This document shows positions 1 through 7,015 of a stretch of DNA of 13,696 bases, one piece after another; the first letter of the stretch is position 1; every line of letters begins with the position of its first letter. Under the pieces are notes generated by a model. The model did no database searches. It was not told the origin of the DNA and worked only from the letters and a program-made list of their open reading frames with translations. The stretch is from Erysipelotrichia bacterium (GTDB lineage Bacteria; Bacillota_I; Bacilli_A; Erysipelotrichales; Erysipelotrichaceae), in contig SAAR01000058.1 in the NCBI GenBank assembly GCA_009916335.1, forward strand, positions 1 to 13,696. The letters run 5' to 3'. Both the position numbers and the translations under genes were made by a program.

Positions 1-1
1 G

Positions 2-1162
2 GAATATACTTTATTAAACAAAAATATACCAGTTTTGCATTTTGATTATGATGAAGACTTGCATATGGCACTTAACATAACTACTTTGTTAAATCCTGCG
101 TACGCTCCTTTAGGTATTATAGATTATAAAACAGGAATTTCAAAAAAATCATTTAATGCGTGGTGGAAAGAAAGGTCAATCCCTGCTTCTCGAAGTAAAA
201 TCAAAGATATATTAGATAGTTTAGATATGTCGTCTTCTTTAGAATTGTTAGACAAATGTATGGGATTAAGTTTAAGTGATCAATACTGGATAAAAAATAA
301 AGATAGTAAAGTAACATGGGAAGAAGTTAATTTTTTTACGAATGATTTTAGTGAAGATATGGGGGAATTGTTATTAGGACAAAGGGATAGTAGCGTTAAT
401 ATAAATTTATTTAGCCCTGATAATTCAAGTGATGGAAACTTACGAAAAAAATGGAAAATAATCAATGGGGATCGTTGTTTAATAAAAAGTGGGGGTATCT
501 ACAATCAAGAACCATATAACGAAGTTGTCGCAACGAAGTTATACGAAAGATTATTACCGAAAGAAAGTTATACTTCCTATACACTATTAGAAGAAAATGA
601 GCAAGTGTATTCTTGCTGTAAAACAATGGTTACACCCAATGAGGAGTTAGTTCCTGCTTGGTATATTGACAAAGTGTTAAAACTTAAAGGGAGTGATTCA
701 CTATACGAACATTATCTCAATGCTTGTGAAAAACTTTCTATACCAAATGCTAGAGATAACATCAACAAAATGATTGTGTGTGATTTTATATTAGGAAATT
801 ATGATCGACATTATCGTAATTTTGGTGCAATTAGAAATGTAAATACACTAAAATGGGAGAAGATTGCTCCTATTTATGATAGCGGAAGTTCTCTTTGTGC
901 AGATGTATTAACACAACAAATCAAATCTTATCAATTTGATAGTAAGCCATTTAAAAAAGATTGTATTCAACAATTAAATTTAGTAAATGATTATTCTTGG
1001 CTTGATATAAACAAGTTGAAGGGATTCAGTGAAGAAGTAAAAGAAATTTTGAGCTTAAATCCACTAATGGACGATAATCGTACAGAATTGATTAAAAGAA
1101 TGGTCGATGTTCGTATTGAAATAGTTTGTGAAAGAAAAAAAGCATGCGAAAAAAATAATTAA
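2..1162 (+). CDS. HipA-like Ser/Thr protein kinase, 5' end outside window
   Basis: The reading frame is open from base 2 to the TAA at 1160-1162. The first ATG-like codon inside is a TTG at 35, but residues before it (NKNIPVL) read as normal protein, so the true start probably lies left of the window. Counting from the first visible codon, the HipA kinase fold is recognisable by a strand lysine in CLIKSGG (about K162), a helix glutamate in EPYNEVV (about E174), a catalytic loop GNYDRHYRNFG (D268, N273) and a metal-binding aspartate in APIYDSGS (D293). Such proteins are ATP-dependent Ser/Thr kinases; classic HipA is the toxin of the HipBA pair, but many relatives are orphan kinases. No HipB-like DNA-binding partner is visible on the right, and the left flank is not available. 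Arginine codons lean to AGA/CGA more than in the next genes, a weak hint of different ancestry. The target is unknown. The fold assignment is confident; the toxin role is not. Confidence 0.75.
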   Translation, partial: EYTLLNKNIPVLHFDYDEDLHMALNITTLLNPAYAPLGIIDYKTGISKKSFNAWWKERSIPASRSKIKDILDSLDMSSSLELLDKCMGLSLSDQYWIKNKDSKVTWEEVNFFTNDFSEDMGELLLGQRDSSVNINLFSPDNSSDGNLRKKWKIINGDRCLIKSGGIYNQEPYNEVVATKLYERLLPKESYTSYTLLEENEQVYSCCKTMVTPNEELVPAWYIDKVLKLKGSDSLYEHYLNACEKLSIPNARDNINKMIVCDFILGNYDRHYRNFGAIRNVNTLKWEKIAPIYDSGSSLCADVLTQQIKSYQFDSKPFKKDCIQQLNLVNDYSWLDINKLKGFSEEVKEILSLNPLMDDNRTELIKRMVDVRIEIVCERKKACEKNN

Positions 1163-1263
1163 AAATGTTTTACCATTAGCAATGAATTGATACACATCAA
1201 GAAGTAGTTGAGCAGATGGACAAAAGGATTATTTTACTATAAAAACGCAAAAAAGAAATCAGT

Positions 1264-1375
1264 AAAAAAGGCAGAGTGTGTGATAGGAATGTGATTTTCG
1301 ATAAATCACGATTTTTCTAGCTTGTGTTTTATCTGTTGGATTAAAAAAATAAACACATGTTTCTCTGCTTTTTTT
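1264..1375 (+). terminator. Multi-stem terminator-like element
   Basis: Outer arms GCAGAG (1271-1276) and CTCTGC (1363-1368) pair exactly. They are extended by six A (1264-1269) opposite a seven-T run (1369-1375), with one bulged G at 1270. Inside sit two further hairpins: GTGATTT/AAATCAC (1291-1297 with 1303-1309, loop 5), followed by five T, and GTGTTT/AAACAC (1324-1329 with 1351-1356). The simplest reading is transcription termination after the kinase gene, either at the inner hairpin or at the outer arm. Because A-run and T-run face each other, it could also stop transcription on the minus strand. A small structured RNA is possible but unproven. Confidence 0.45.
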
Positions 1376-1391
1376 ATTGTTTTCTGTATAA

Positions 1392-1448
1392 TCACATAAT
1401 TTTCGATGAAGAAACATAAAATATCGACTGTTTTTTTCACATAATTTT
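1392..1448. repeat. 12-bp direct repeat upstream of the response regulator
   Basis: TCACATAATTTT occurs at 1392-1403 and again at 1437-1448, starts 45 bp apart. The second copy runs into the TG of the extended -10 element. OmpR-family regulators commonly bind direct repeats near their own promoter, so an autoregulatory site is plausible. The 45-bp spacing is wider than the usual 10-11 bp half-site spacing, and no copy precedes the ligase operon. Confidence 0.5.
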
Positions 1449-1456
1449 GTTACAAT
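1448..1456 (+). promoter_or_regulatory. Extended -10 promoter of the two-component operon
   Basis: TGT-TACAAT matches an extended -10 (TGn plus hexamer) for the housekeeping sigma factor and would start RNA near 1463. No good -35 is seen at the usual distance (CTGTTT at 1428-1433). A second perfect TATAAT lies at 1387-1392, just after the T-run, also without a clear -35. Confidence 0.5.
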
Positions 1457-1480
1457 GTATATAAACAGAAGGTGATGAAA

Positions 1481-2137
1481 ATGAAAAAAGTAATTTGTAT
1501 AGTAGAAGATGAAAAAGATTTAAATGAACTAGTGAAACGATATTTAGAAAAAGAAGGATATGAGGCTCGTTCTTATTTAACGTATGATGAAGCTAGTGAG
1601 CATACAAAAGATGATGATGTTCATATGTGGGTATTAGATATTATGTTAGATGATAAGAGTGGGTTTGACTTACTTGAAGAAATTAGAAGTACAGGTAGTG
1701 AAATTCCTGTTATTTTCATGAGTGCGAGAGATAAAGAATTTGATCGTATTATCGGTTTAGAAAAAGGAAGTGATGATTATATCACAAAACCATTTTCACC
1801 TAAGGAATTAGTTTTGCGTGTAAACAATATTATGAAACGTGCCTATAAGGAAAGTAATCGTATTCTTGTTGATGGCTATGAACTTGATGAGGAACAAAGA
1901 AAAGTGTTTGATCAAAATGAAGAGATTGATTTAACAACGAAGGAATTTGATTTGTTGATGATGTTTATTCGTAACAAAGGAATTGCTTTTTCTCGTGAAA
2001 AAATATTAGAAAATGTGTGGGAAGATAATTATTTTGGAAGTGATCGTGTTGTTGATGATACATTGCGTAGATTGCGTAAAAAATTACCTAAATTGAATAT
2101 CCATACAATTTATGGCTTTGGGTACCGTCTAGGATAA
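1481..2137 (+). CDS. OmpR/PhoB-family response regulator
   Basis: This 218-residue regulator takes phosphate from the sensor kinase and binds DNA. The N-terminal receiver domain (about 1-118) shows the acidic pair E9-D10, the phospho-acceptor D53 in VLDIMLDD, S81 and the conserved K103 in ITKPFSP. The C-terminal winged helix (about 125-218) ends in the typical TIYGFGYRLG. I chose ATG 1481 because AGAAGG at 1467-1472 then lies 8 bases upstream; GTG 1472 and ATG 1475 are inside or too close to that site. The stop overlaps the kinase start by one base (TAATG), so the two are co-translated. Overall shape resembles VanR-like members of the family, but sequence features visible here do not fix the regulon. 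The upstream direct repeat may be its own binding site. Confidence 0.93.
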   Translation: MKKVICIVEDEKDLNELVKRYLEKEGYEARSYLTYDEASEHTKDDDVHMWVLDIMLDDKSGFDLLEEIRSTGSEIPVIFMSARDKEFDRIIGLEKGSDDYITKPFSPKELVLRVNNIMKRAYKESNRILVDGYELDEEQRKVFDQNEEIDLTTKEFDLLMMFIRNKGIAFSREKILENVWEDNYFGSDRVVDDTLRRLRKKLPKLNIHTIYGFGYRLG

Positions 2138-3522
2138 TGAGAAATTTTAATTCGTGGGTAAAACGCTTATCGTTATCGCAACAATTATTCATGCTGATTT
2201 TTGCGTTTATAACCTTTTTTGCTTTCTTTTTCTTTATTTATATTTCTGATACAGTCGCTGATTATACAAATAATCAAATGCTGGCAGTGCTAAAAAGTTA
2301 TGAAAGTAATATGTCCACATTATATGAACTGTATGCGGAACAAGGAATTGCTGTCATTAGTTCTGATACAAGTGATAATCCCGATTATTTAACGTATTAT
2401 TTTACGGTTGAAGATGGGGAAATCAAAAAAGTATATGGACGTGATGATGAAGCCATTAAAGATGCAGTGGGTAATCGTATGCGTAAAGAAATTGAAGCAA
2501 AGGTAATTCTCTATGCAGAGCTTGATTCACAAACACTTATTCGAGAACAGGAATTTAATACCTATTCTAATAAAAGTGGTGCGTATGCTTATTATTCCAT
2601 TAAGAAATTAAAAGATGGAACGATTATGGTAAATATGCTAAACAATGTGTATCCGAAACAGTTTAGAGATGATTTGTTAAATAGTGTCATTGATATTACT
2701 GTCTTTGTGGTTGGTATCTTCTTTATTATCTTAATGTTGTGGGTTGCCTATTTAATTCACCCATTAAATCAAATTCGTGCATATATTGAAAAGATTAAAA
2801 TGGGGAAAGAACCTGTTTTAAAAGTGAATCGTGAAGATGAAATTGGGGAATTAGCACATGCTCTTATTACGATGCGTGAAGAATTAAAGCGTCAAGAAAA
2901 GACTAAGGAAGAAATGATCCATAACATTTCTCATGATTTAAAGACACCGATTGCAACGATTAAATCCTATGCAGAAAGTATTAAAGATGGGGTTTATCCA
3001 TATGATACATTAGAAAAAAGTGTCGATGTTATTATTGAAAATGCTGAGCGTTTAGAGAAAAAGGTACATAGTTTATTGTTTATGAACCGTATTGAATATT
3101 TAGCCTCACAGGAACAAGATGAGGTGATGTGTGATATGAAAGAAGTGGTGGAAACCGTTGTTTTAAACACAAAACTAATTCGCCCTGAAATTGAAGTGGA
3201 AACGAATTTAATTTCTTCTTATTTTAGAGGTGGAGATGAAGCATGGCGAGGAGCAGTAGAAAATATTTTAGAAAATGCGTTACGTTATGCACAAACACAA
3301 ATTGTGATTACCTTAGATGAAAAGCAGTTATGTATTTATAATGATGGACCACAGTTTAAGGAAAATCAAATGGATACGATGTTTAAGCCGTTTGAAAAAG
3401 GACAAGGTGGTAAATTTGGATTAGGTTTATCCATTGTACAAAAAGTGGTTAGTGCGAATAAATATCGTGTTGTGGCAGAGAATGTAGAAACTGGTGGAGT
3501 GATTTTTAAGATTATGAAATAG
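2137..3522 (+). CDS. Membrane sensor histidine kinase
   Basis: 461 residues. Two membrane helices (about 17-36 and 184-207) bracket an extracellular region of roughly 145 residues that shows no domain I recognise. A HAMP segment (about 208-258) follows, then a HisKA dimerisation domain with phospho-accepting H266 in NISHDLKTP, and a HATPase_c domain. The ATPase boxes are visible: N376 and N380 in VENILENA, NDGP at 402-405, FKPFEKG at 416-422 and GGKFGLGLSIV at 424-434. It should sense an envelope signal and phosphorylate D53 of the upstream regulator. A strong terminator begins at the last base of its stop codon, so the pair forms its own transcription unit. The ligand is unknown; linkage to the following cell-wall genes suggests an envelope or peptidoglycan signal by inference only. 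Confidence 0.93.
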   Translation: MRNFNSWVKRLSLSQQLFMLIFAFITFFAFFFFIYISDTVADYTNNQMLAVLKSYESNMSTLYELYAEQGIAVISSDTSDNPDYLTYYFTVEDGEIKKVYGRDDEAIKDAVGNRMRKEIEAKVILYAELDSQTLIREQEFNTYSNKSGAYAYYSIKKLKDGTIMVNMLNNVYPKQFRDDLLNSVIDITVFVVGIFFIILMLWVAYLIHPLNQIRAYIEKIKMGKEPVLKVNREDEIGELAHALITMREELKRQEKTKEEMIHNISHDLKTPIATIKSYAESIKDGVYPYDTLEKSVDVIIENAERLEKKVHSLLFMNRIEYLASQEQDEVMCDMKEVVETVVLNTKLIRPEIEVETNLISSYFRGGDEAWRGAVENILENALRYAQTQIVITLDEKQLCIYNDGPQFKENQMDTMFKPFEKGQGGKFGLGLSIVQKVVSANKYRVVAENVETGGVIFKIMK

Positions 3523-3555
3523 AAATACGCATATTATGACGTATTTCTTTTTTTT
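3522..3555 (+). terminator. Intrinsic terminator of the two-component operon
   Basis: An 8-bp perfect stem GAAATACG/CGTATTTC (3522-3529 with 3540-3547) with a 10-base loop is followed by eight T. It starts on the last base of the kinase stop codon and separates the regulators from the hydrolase-ligase operon. Confidence 0.87.
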
Positions 3556-3563
3556 ATCCTTCA

Positions 3564-3569
3564 TATACT
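3564..3569 (+). promoter_or_regulatory. Possible -10 before the hydrolase
   Basis: TATACT fits a -10 hexamer (5 of 6), but no -35 is convincing and RNA would begin at about 3576, inside the ribosome site. Either the leader is about 10 bases long or transcription enters by read-through of the preceding terminator. Confidence 0.22.
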
Positions 3570-3585
3570 GTTTTAGGTGATATAT

Positions 3586-4290
3586 ATGGATTTAGAGCAG
3601 TTGAATATTAAGGTAGAAGGAACAGGACAAGCAATGCTGCTTTTGCATGGCTGGGGTGTAGATCATCATATGATGGAAGAAATCTTTGAACATTTCAAAC
3701 CAACCTATCAGGTATGTACCTTAGATTTACCAGGGTTTGGCAAGAGTGCAAATCCGCCTTATGCTTTTTCAATTTATGATTATGTCAATGTGATTAAAGA
3801 AGTCATTTTAAAGTATGCATTGCAAAAACCAATTATCATCGCTCATTCCTTTGGGGCAAGAATTGCTTTTCATTATGCAGCGATGTTTCCTGTTAAATAT
3901 TTAATTATTACAGGGGGTGCAGGAATTAGAGCGACGCATGATTTCGACTATTATTTCAAAGTATATTTATTTAAAATATTGCGTTTTTTACACATTGAAA
4001 ATGAATTAGGCTCCTATGATTATAAACAAGCGAATGATGTGATGAAGGCGACTTTAGTGAAAATAGTGAATGATGATGCAAGAGCAGATATTGAAAAAAT
4101 ACCATGTGAAATGCTGTTAGTATGGGGAGAAAAAGATATGCAAACACCACTATGGATGGCTGAACAAATTTGTCAATTAAATGCAAAAGCAACACTAATT
4201 ATCTTTAAAGAGGACGATCATTTTGCGTATTATCATCAAATGCATCGTTTTATTAAAGTTTGTGAAAGTGTTCTTGAAGGAGGTGTGTAA
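3586..4290 (+). CDS. Alpha/beta-fold hydrolase
   Basis: This 234-residue cytoplasmic hydrolase has no signal peptide. The oxyanion motif HGWG is at 21-24, the nucleophile elbow AHSFGA gives S88, the acid is D184 in GEKD, and the base is H212 in DDHFAYY, so the full catalytic triad is present. Start ATG 3586 is preferred because AGGTGA at 3575-3580 lies 5 bases upstream; a GTG at 3577 overlaps that site. The stop overlaps the next ATG by one base (TAATG), tying it tightly to the MurF-like gene. The substrate cannot be read from sequence; by context it may act on an ester, amide or activated group in cell-wall precursor metabolism. I recall similar hydrolases beside MurF/Ddl-like pairs in other Firmicutes, but cannot name a characterised one. 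Confidence 0.88.
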   Translation: MDLEQLNIKVEGTGQAMLLLHGWGVDHHMMEEIFEHFKPTYQVCTLDLPGFGKSANPPYAFSIYDYVNVIKEVILKYALQKPIIIAHSFGARIAFHYAAMFPVKYLIITGGAGIRATHDFDYYFKVYLFKILRFLHIENELGSYDYKQANDVMKATLVKIVNDDARADIEKIPCEMLLVWGEKDMQTPLWMAEQICQLNAKATLIIFKEDDHFAYYHQMHRFIKVCESVLEGGV

Positions 4291-5840
4291 TGAATGGATT
4301 ATTGTTTGTTGTCTATGTTGCTTATCGTTTTTTAAGCATTGATAAGGAATGTCGCATCTTACAGTTAAATCATTACCAATTAGTAAGAAGTATTCATCAT
4401 GTGAAACAAACGTTTCACTTCACACAAAGAAAGGGTTGGCATTTACTCATTCATCTTCCTTTTGTATTGTTGTGTTTTAGTGAACAGGCTGAAAATTTGT
4501 TTACACTACTATTAATTGTTTATTTTTATTTAGGTTATAAAACAAAAATAGTGATGCATCAACAAGTGCATTTAGTGTATACTAAACGCATTTTACGTCT
4601 TTATATTAGCTTGACTTTACTATATGCTCTTCTGTTTTTTCTATGTCGACAAACCTCTCTTTTTATATGGTTGATCTTATTGTTGATGACATGTAATCCA
4701 CTAATGGTATTATGTGCTGCTTGTATTAATGCTCCCTTTGAAAAGATCATTCGTAATTACTATGTATCCTTAGCGAAACAAATCATGAAACAACATTCCC
4801 AATTAATTAAAATAGGCATTGTTGGTAGTTATGGGAAAACGAGTACGAAAAATATTTTGCATGCTTGTTTGTCGCAACGTTATTATTGCTTAAAAAGTCA
4901 ACGTTCCTATAATAATTTAATGGGGAATACGTTAATGATAAGAAATGAATTAAAAAGAGTCCACGAAGTAATGATTGCAGAAATGGGTAGTGATCATGTG
5001 GGAGAGATTAAACGTTTATTGCATTTTATTAAACCTGGGTATGTGATTTTAACAAGCATTGGTAATCAGCATATGGAAACATTTAAAACACAAGCCAATA
5101 TTGTGAGAGAAAAAACATCACCTTTACACTATTTAAAACGCAGTGATTTTGCGTTTATCAATCTTGATGATGCGTATTTATATGCACATAAAGATATGGG
5201 CGTATGTCAAAAGGTGTACTATGGAAAACATGAGCAAGCACATTATAGTTTATGTGATGTGGTATTAAATGAGTGGGGATCTTCTTTTAATATTGTGTAT
5301 CGTAATGAAAAAATCGCCTTTAAAACATCACTACTAGGCTATTACAATATTATGAATATTGTCGCTAGTATCGCATTAGCACATACTTTACATGTGCGTT
5401 TTGAAAACCTGCAAAAAGCGATTGCTGCTTTACAACCTGTACCACATCGTTTACAAAGTATTGCTAAATCACATTATACATTAATTGATAATGCCTATAA
5501 TTCTAATGTGCATAGTTTTAAAAATTCATTAGAAGTGTTAAGCCGTATTCAAAAATATCGTATTTTAATTACTCCTGGTTTAATTGATCTAAAGGAAGAT
5601 GATAAGATTAATAACAAATTAATGGATTATGTGTTTGGAAATGTCGAAGAAGTGATTATTGTTGGATATAAAAATCGAGCTGCTTTGTGTGCAGGGTTGA
5701 AACGTAATCATTTTACATGTTATCAAATTGTCGATACAATGGAGGAAGCTTTTGCCTATATAGAGGCATTAGAGAAAGATGATTTTGTGGCATTAATTGA
5801 AAATGATATTGATAAAGATTATATGAATCAACGCTATTAA
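4290..5840 (+). CDS. Membrane-anchored MurF-like Mur ligase
   Basis: 516 residues. The first ~150 residues hold several hydrophobic stretches (about 51-63, 68-83, 101-119, 124-146) in place of the usual soluble MurF N-terminal domain. The Mur ligase core follows: ATP P-loop GSYGKTSTK (179-187), AEMGSDHVGEI (about 230-240), TSIGNQHMETF (about 255-265), LGYYNIMN (about 349-356), PHRLQ (about 385-389) and LIDNAYNSN (about 399-407). Mur ligases form an ATP-driven amide bond to a muramyl-peptide acid; MurF adds D-Ala-D-Ala to UDP-MurNAc-tripeptide. Two positions differ from the textbook MurF pattern: Tyr where GxHN has His, and DN where DD is common before AYNSN. The ATG is used from the TAATG overlap with the hydrolase. 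Its Ddl-like neighbour supports a dipeptide-adding role, but the acceptor (UDP- or lipid-linked, muramyl or other glycan) is not known. Confidence 0.85.
   Translation: MNGLLFVVYVAYRFLSIDKECRILQLNHYQLVRSIHHVKQTFHFTQRKGWHLLIHLPFVLLCFSEQAENLFTLLLIVYFYLGYKTKIVMHQQVHLVYTKRILRLYISLTLLYALLFFLCRQTSLFIWLILLLMTCNPLMVLCAACINAPFEKIIRNYYVSLAKQIMKQHSQLIKIGIVGSYGKTSTKNILHACLSQRYYCLKSQRSYNNLMGNTLMIRNELKRVHEVMIAEMGSDHVGEIKRLLHFIKPGYVILTSIGNQHMETFKTQANIVREKTSPLHYLKRSDFAFINLDDAYLYAHKDMGVCQKVYYGKHEQAHYSLCDVVLNEWGSSFNIVYRNEKIAFKTSLLGYYNIMNIVASIALAHTLHVRFENLQKAIAALQPVPHRLQSIAKSHYTLIDNAYNSNVHSFKNSLEVLSRIQKYRILITPGLIDLKEDDKINNKLMDYVFGNVEEVIIVGYKNRAALCAGLKRNHFTCYQIVDTMEEAFAYIEALEKDDFVALIENDIDKDYMNQRY
4401..4418. repeat. 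Perfect inverted repeat inside the MurF-like gene
   Basis: GTGAAAC and GTTTCAC are exact inverted copies separated by four bases, about 110 bases into the coding region. This could be an mRNA hairpin or an operator-like palindrome; the encoded residues (VKQTF) give no obvious reason for it. Chance is possible. Confidence 0.4.
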
Positions 5841-5845
5841 CATAT

Positions 5846-5875
5846 TTGCACCTTTCTAGTATAGGCACATATAAT
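5846..5875 (+). promoter_or_regulatory. Possible internal promoter before the Ddl-like gene
   Basis: A perfect TATAAT (5870-5875) has a weak TTGCAC 18 bases upstream (5846-5851). RNA would start about 5882, on top of the AGGAGG ribosome site at 5881-5886, so it would need an extremely short leader. Read-through from the MurF-like gene is the simpler expectation. Confidence 0.3.
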
Positions 5876-5892
5876 AAGCTAGGAGGCAGTGT

Positions 5893-6981
5893 ATGATTCA
5901 TAATATTGCAGTGATTTTTGGAGGGGATTCGTGTGAACATGAAATTAGTATTTTAAGTGCTATGCAAATCATGAATGTACTAAAGAAAAAATATCATGTG
6001 ATTCCTATTTATGTGGCAAAGGATAGTCAAATGTATACGCATTCTAGTCTTATGGATATTCATACATTTCAAAATCATTTACAGATGAAAAAGCGATACT
6101 TGTGTACGTTGTTTAAACAAAAGGCAGAAGTGTATGTAAAAAACGTCAATTATTTTGCAAACAAACAAAGAATTGATTTTGTCTTTCCTATCTTGCATGG
6201 TAAATTTGGCGAAGATGGTAGTATACAAGGATATTTGAATATGTTGCATGTTGCATATGCAGGGTGTGATGTATTAGCGAGTGCCACTTGTATGTCTAAA
6301 ATAAGAAGTAAACAATTATTAGCTTATCATCATATAGCGACATTAGATTTTGCGATTGTTGATGAAACACAAAAAGAAATGCCTTTTCTTCCTTGTATTA
6401 TTAAACCTGATGGGTTAGGTTCTAGTATTGGTATTGCCATTGTAAAAGAAGAAGCACAATGGAAAGAAGAACTGGAAAAGGCGTTACTTTTTGATGAGCG
6501 TTGTTTAGTAGAACCTTATATTGAACAATTTATCGAAATTAATTGTAGTGTTAGAAAGAGTGATGGCGAAGTTATTTTATCCATGTTAGAATGTGTACAA
6601 AAAGAAGAAGAAATATTGTCATTTCATGATAAATATGAAAAAGAAACAAGTAATAAAACAAGAAAAGATCGTGTGATTAATCCTATTTTAGATGAAGTAA
6701 TAGAAAAACAAGTAAAAGGGATGGCTGTTCAAGTATATGAAAAACTAGGATTAGATGGTGTGATTCGTATTGATTTTATATGTTTTAATGAAAAAGTATA
6801 TGTGAATGAGATTAATACCATTCCTGGTTCCTATGCTTTTTATTTATGGCAAGAGAATTTTTTAACACTGTTAGAAAGTGTGATGAAGGAAAGCTTGTTT
6901 CATTATCAAAAACAAGCATGTAAAATTACTAGTTTTGCAAGTGATGTTTTGTTTCATTTTCATGGAAATAAGTATAAATAA
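5893..6981 (+). CDS. D-alanine--D-alanine ligase-like ATP-grasp enzyme
   Basis: This 362-residue cytoplasmic ligase matches the Ddl family, which joins two D-alanines using ATP. Visible landmarks are VIFGGDSCEHEIS (E15 in the N-terminal domain), LHGKFGEDGSIQG (101-113), the ATP-grasp strand KPDGLGSSIG (171-180), omega-loop DKY (246-248), RIDF (R292) and the metal ligands E306 and N308 in NEINTIPG. Lys247-Tyr248 appear to match the Lys-Tyr pair that favours D-Ala-D-Ala, but the loop before it looks about three residues shorter than in E. coli DdlB. The VanA-type loop is not seen. Start ATG 5893 sits 6 bases after AGGAGG. It follows the MurF-like gene by 52 bases and ends the operon at a strong terminator. 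Whether it is the cell's only Ddl or a second specialised one cannot be told here, so I leave the symbol blank. Confidence 0.88.
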   Translation: MIHNIAVIFGGDSCEHEISILSAMQIMNVLKKKYHVIPIYVAKDSQMYTHSSLMDIHTFQNHLQMKKRYLCTLFKQKAEVYVKNVNYFANKQRIDFVFPILHGKFGEDGSIQGYLNMLHVAYAGCDVLASATCMSKIRSKQLLAYHHIATLDFAIVDETQKEMPFLPCIIKPDGLGSSIGIAIVKEEAQWKEELEKALLFDERCLVEPYIEQFIEINCSVRKSDGEVILSMLECVQKEEEILSFHDKYEKETSNKTRKDRVINPILDEVIEKQVKGMAVQVYEKLGLDGVIRIDFICFNEKVYVNEINTIPGSYAFYLWQENFLTLLESVMKESLFHYQKQACKITSFASDVLFHFHGNKYK

Positions 6982-6984
6982 AGG

Positions 6985-7013
6985 ATAAAGAGCGTGTTGT
7001 CTCTTTATTTTTT
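6985..7013 (+). terminator. Intrinsic terminator of the hydrolase-MurF-Ddl operon
   Basis: An 8-bp perfect stem ATAAAGAG/CTCTTTAT (6985-6992 with 7001-7008) with an 8-base loop is followed by T to 7013. It begins four bases after the Ddl-like stop. Confidence 0.87.
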
Positions 7014-7015
7014 GC

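Larger units (their letters stand above)
1163..1480. other. Gene-free interval between the kinase and the two-component operon
   Basis: About 310 bases carry no convincing gene. The first 100 bases are A-rich, with short frames broken by stops. Next comes a foldable region ending in seven T (1264-1375), then a 12-base direct repeat, and last an extended -10 promoter and ribosome site for the response regulator. A 20-codon frame starting at the ATG at 1357 has no ribosome site and lies over the hairpin arm and T-run, so I do not call it. Confidence 0.7.

Noticed and set aside
1163..1260. A possible decayed gene in the A-rich stretch after the HipA-like gene
   Set aside because: Short frames are broken by stops in every phase and no recognisable protein fragment remains.
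1222..1269. A second set of phased A-tracts
   Set aside because: Tract centres are uneven (about 10, 10, 8 and then 15 or more bp), so phasing is not convincing.
1357..1419. A 20-codon frame starting ATG at 1357 between the kinase and regulator genes
   Set aside because: It has no ribosome site and overlaps the hairpin arm and T-run of the terminator-like element.
5893..6981. A VanA-type D-Ala-D-Lac ligase
   Set aside because: The loop keeps a Lys-Tyr pair typical of D-Ala-D-Ala enzymes, and VanH and VanX partners are absent.
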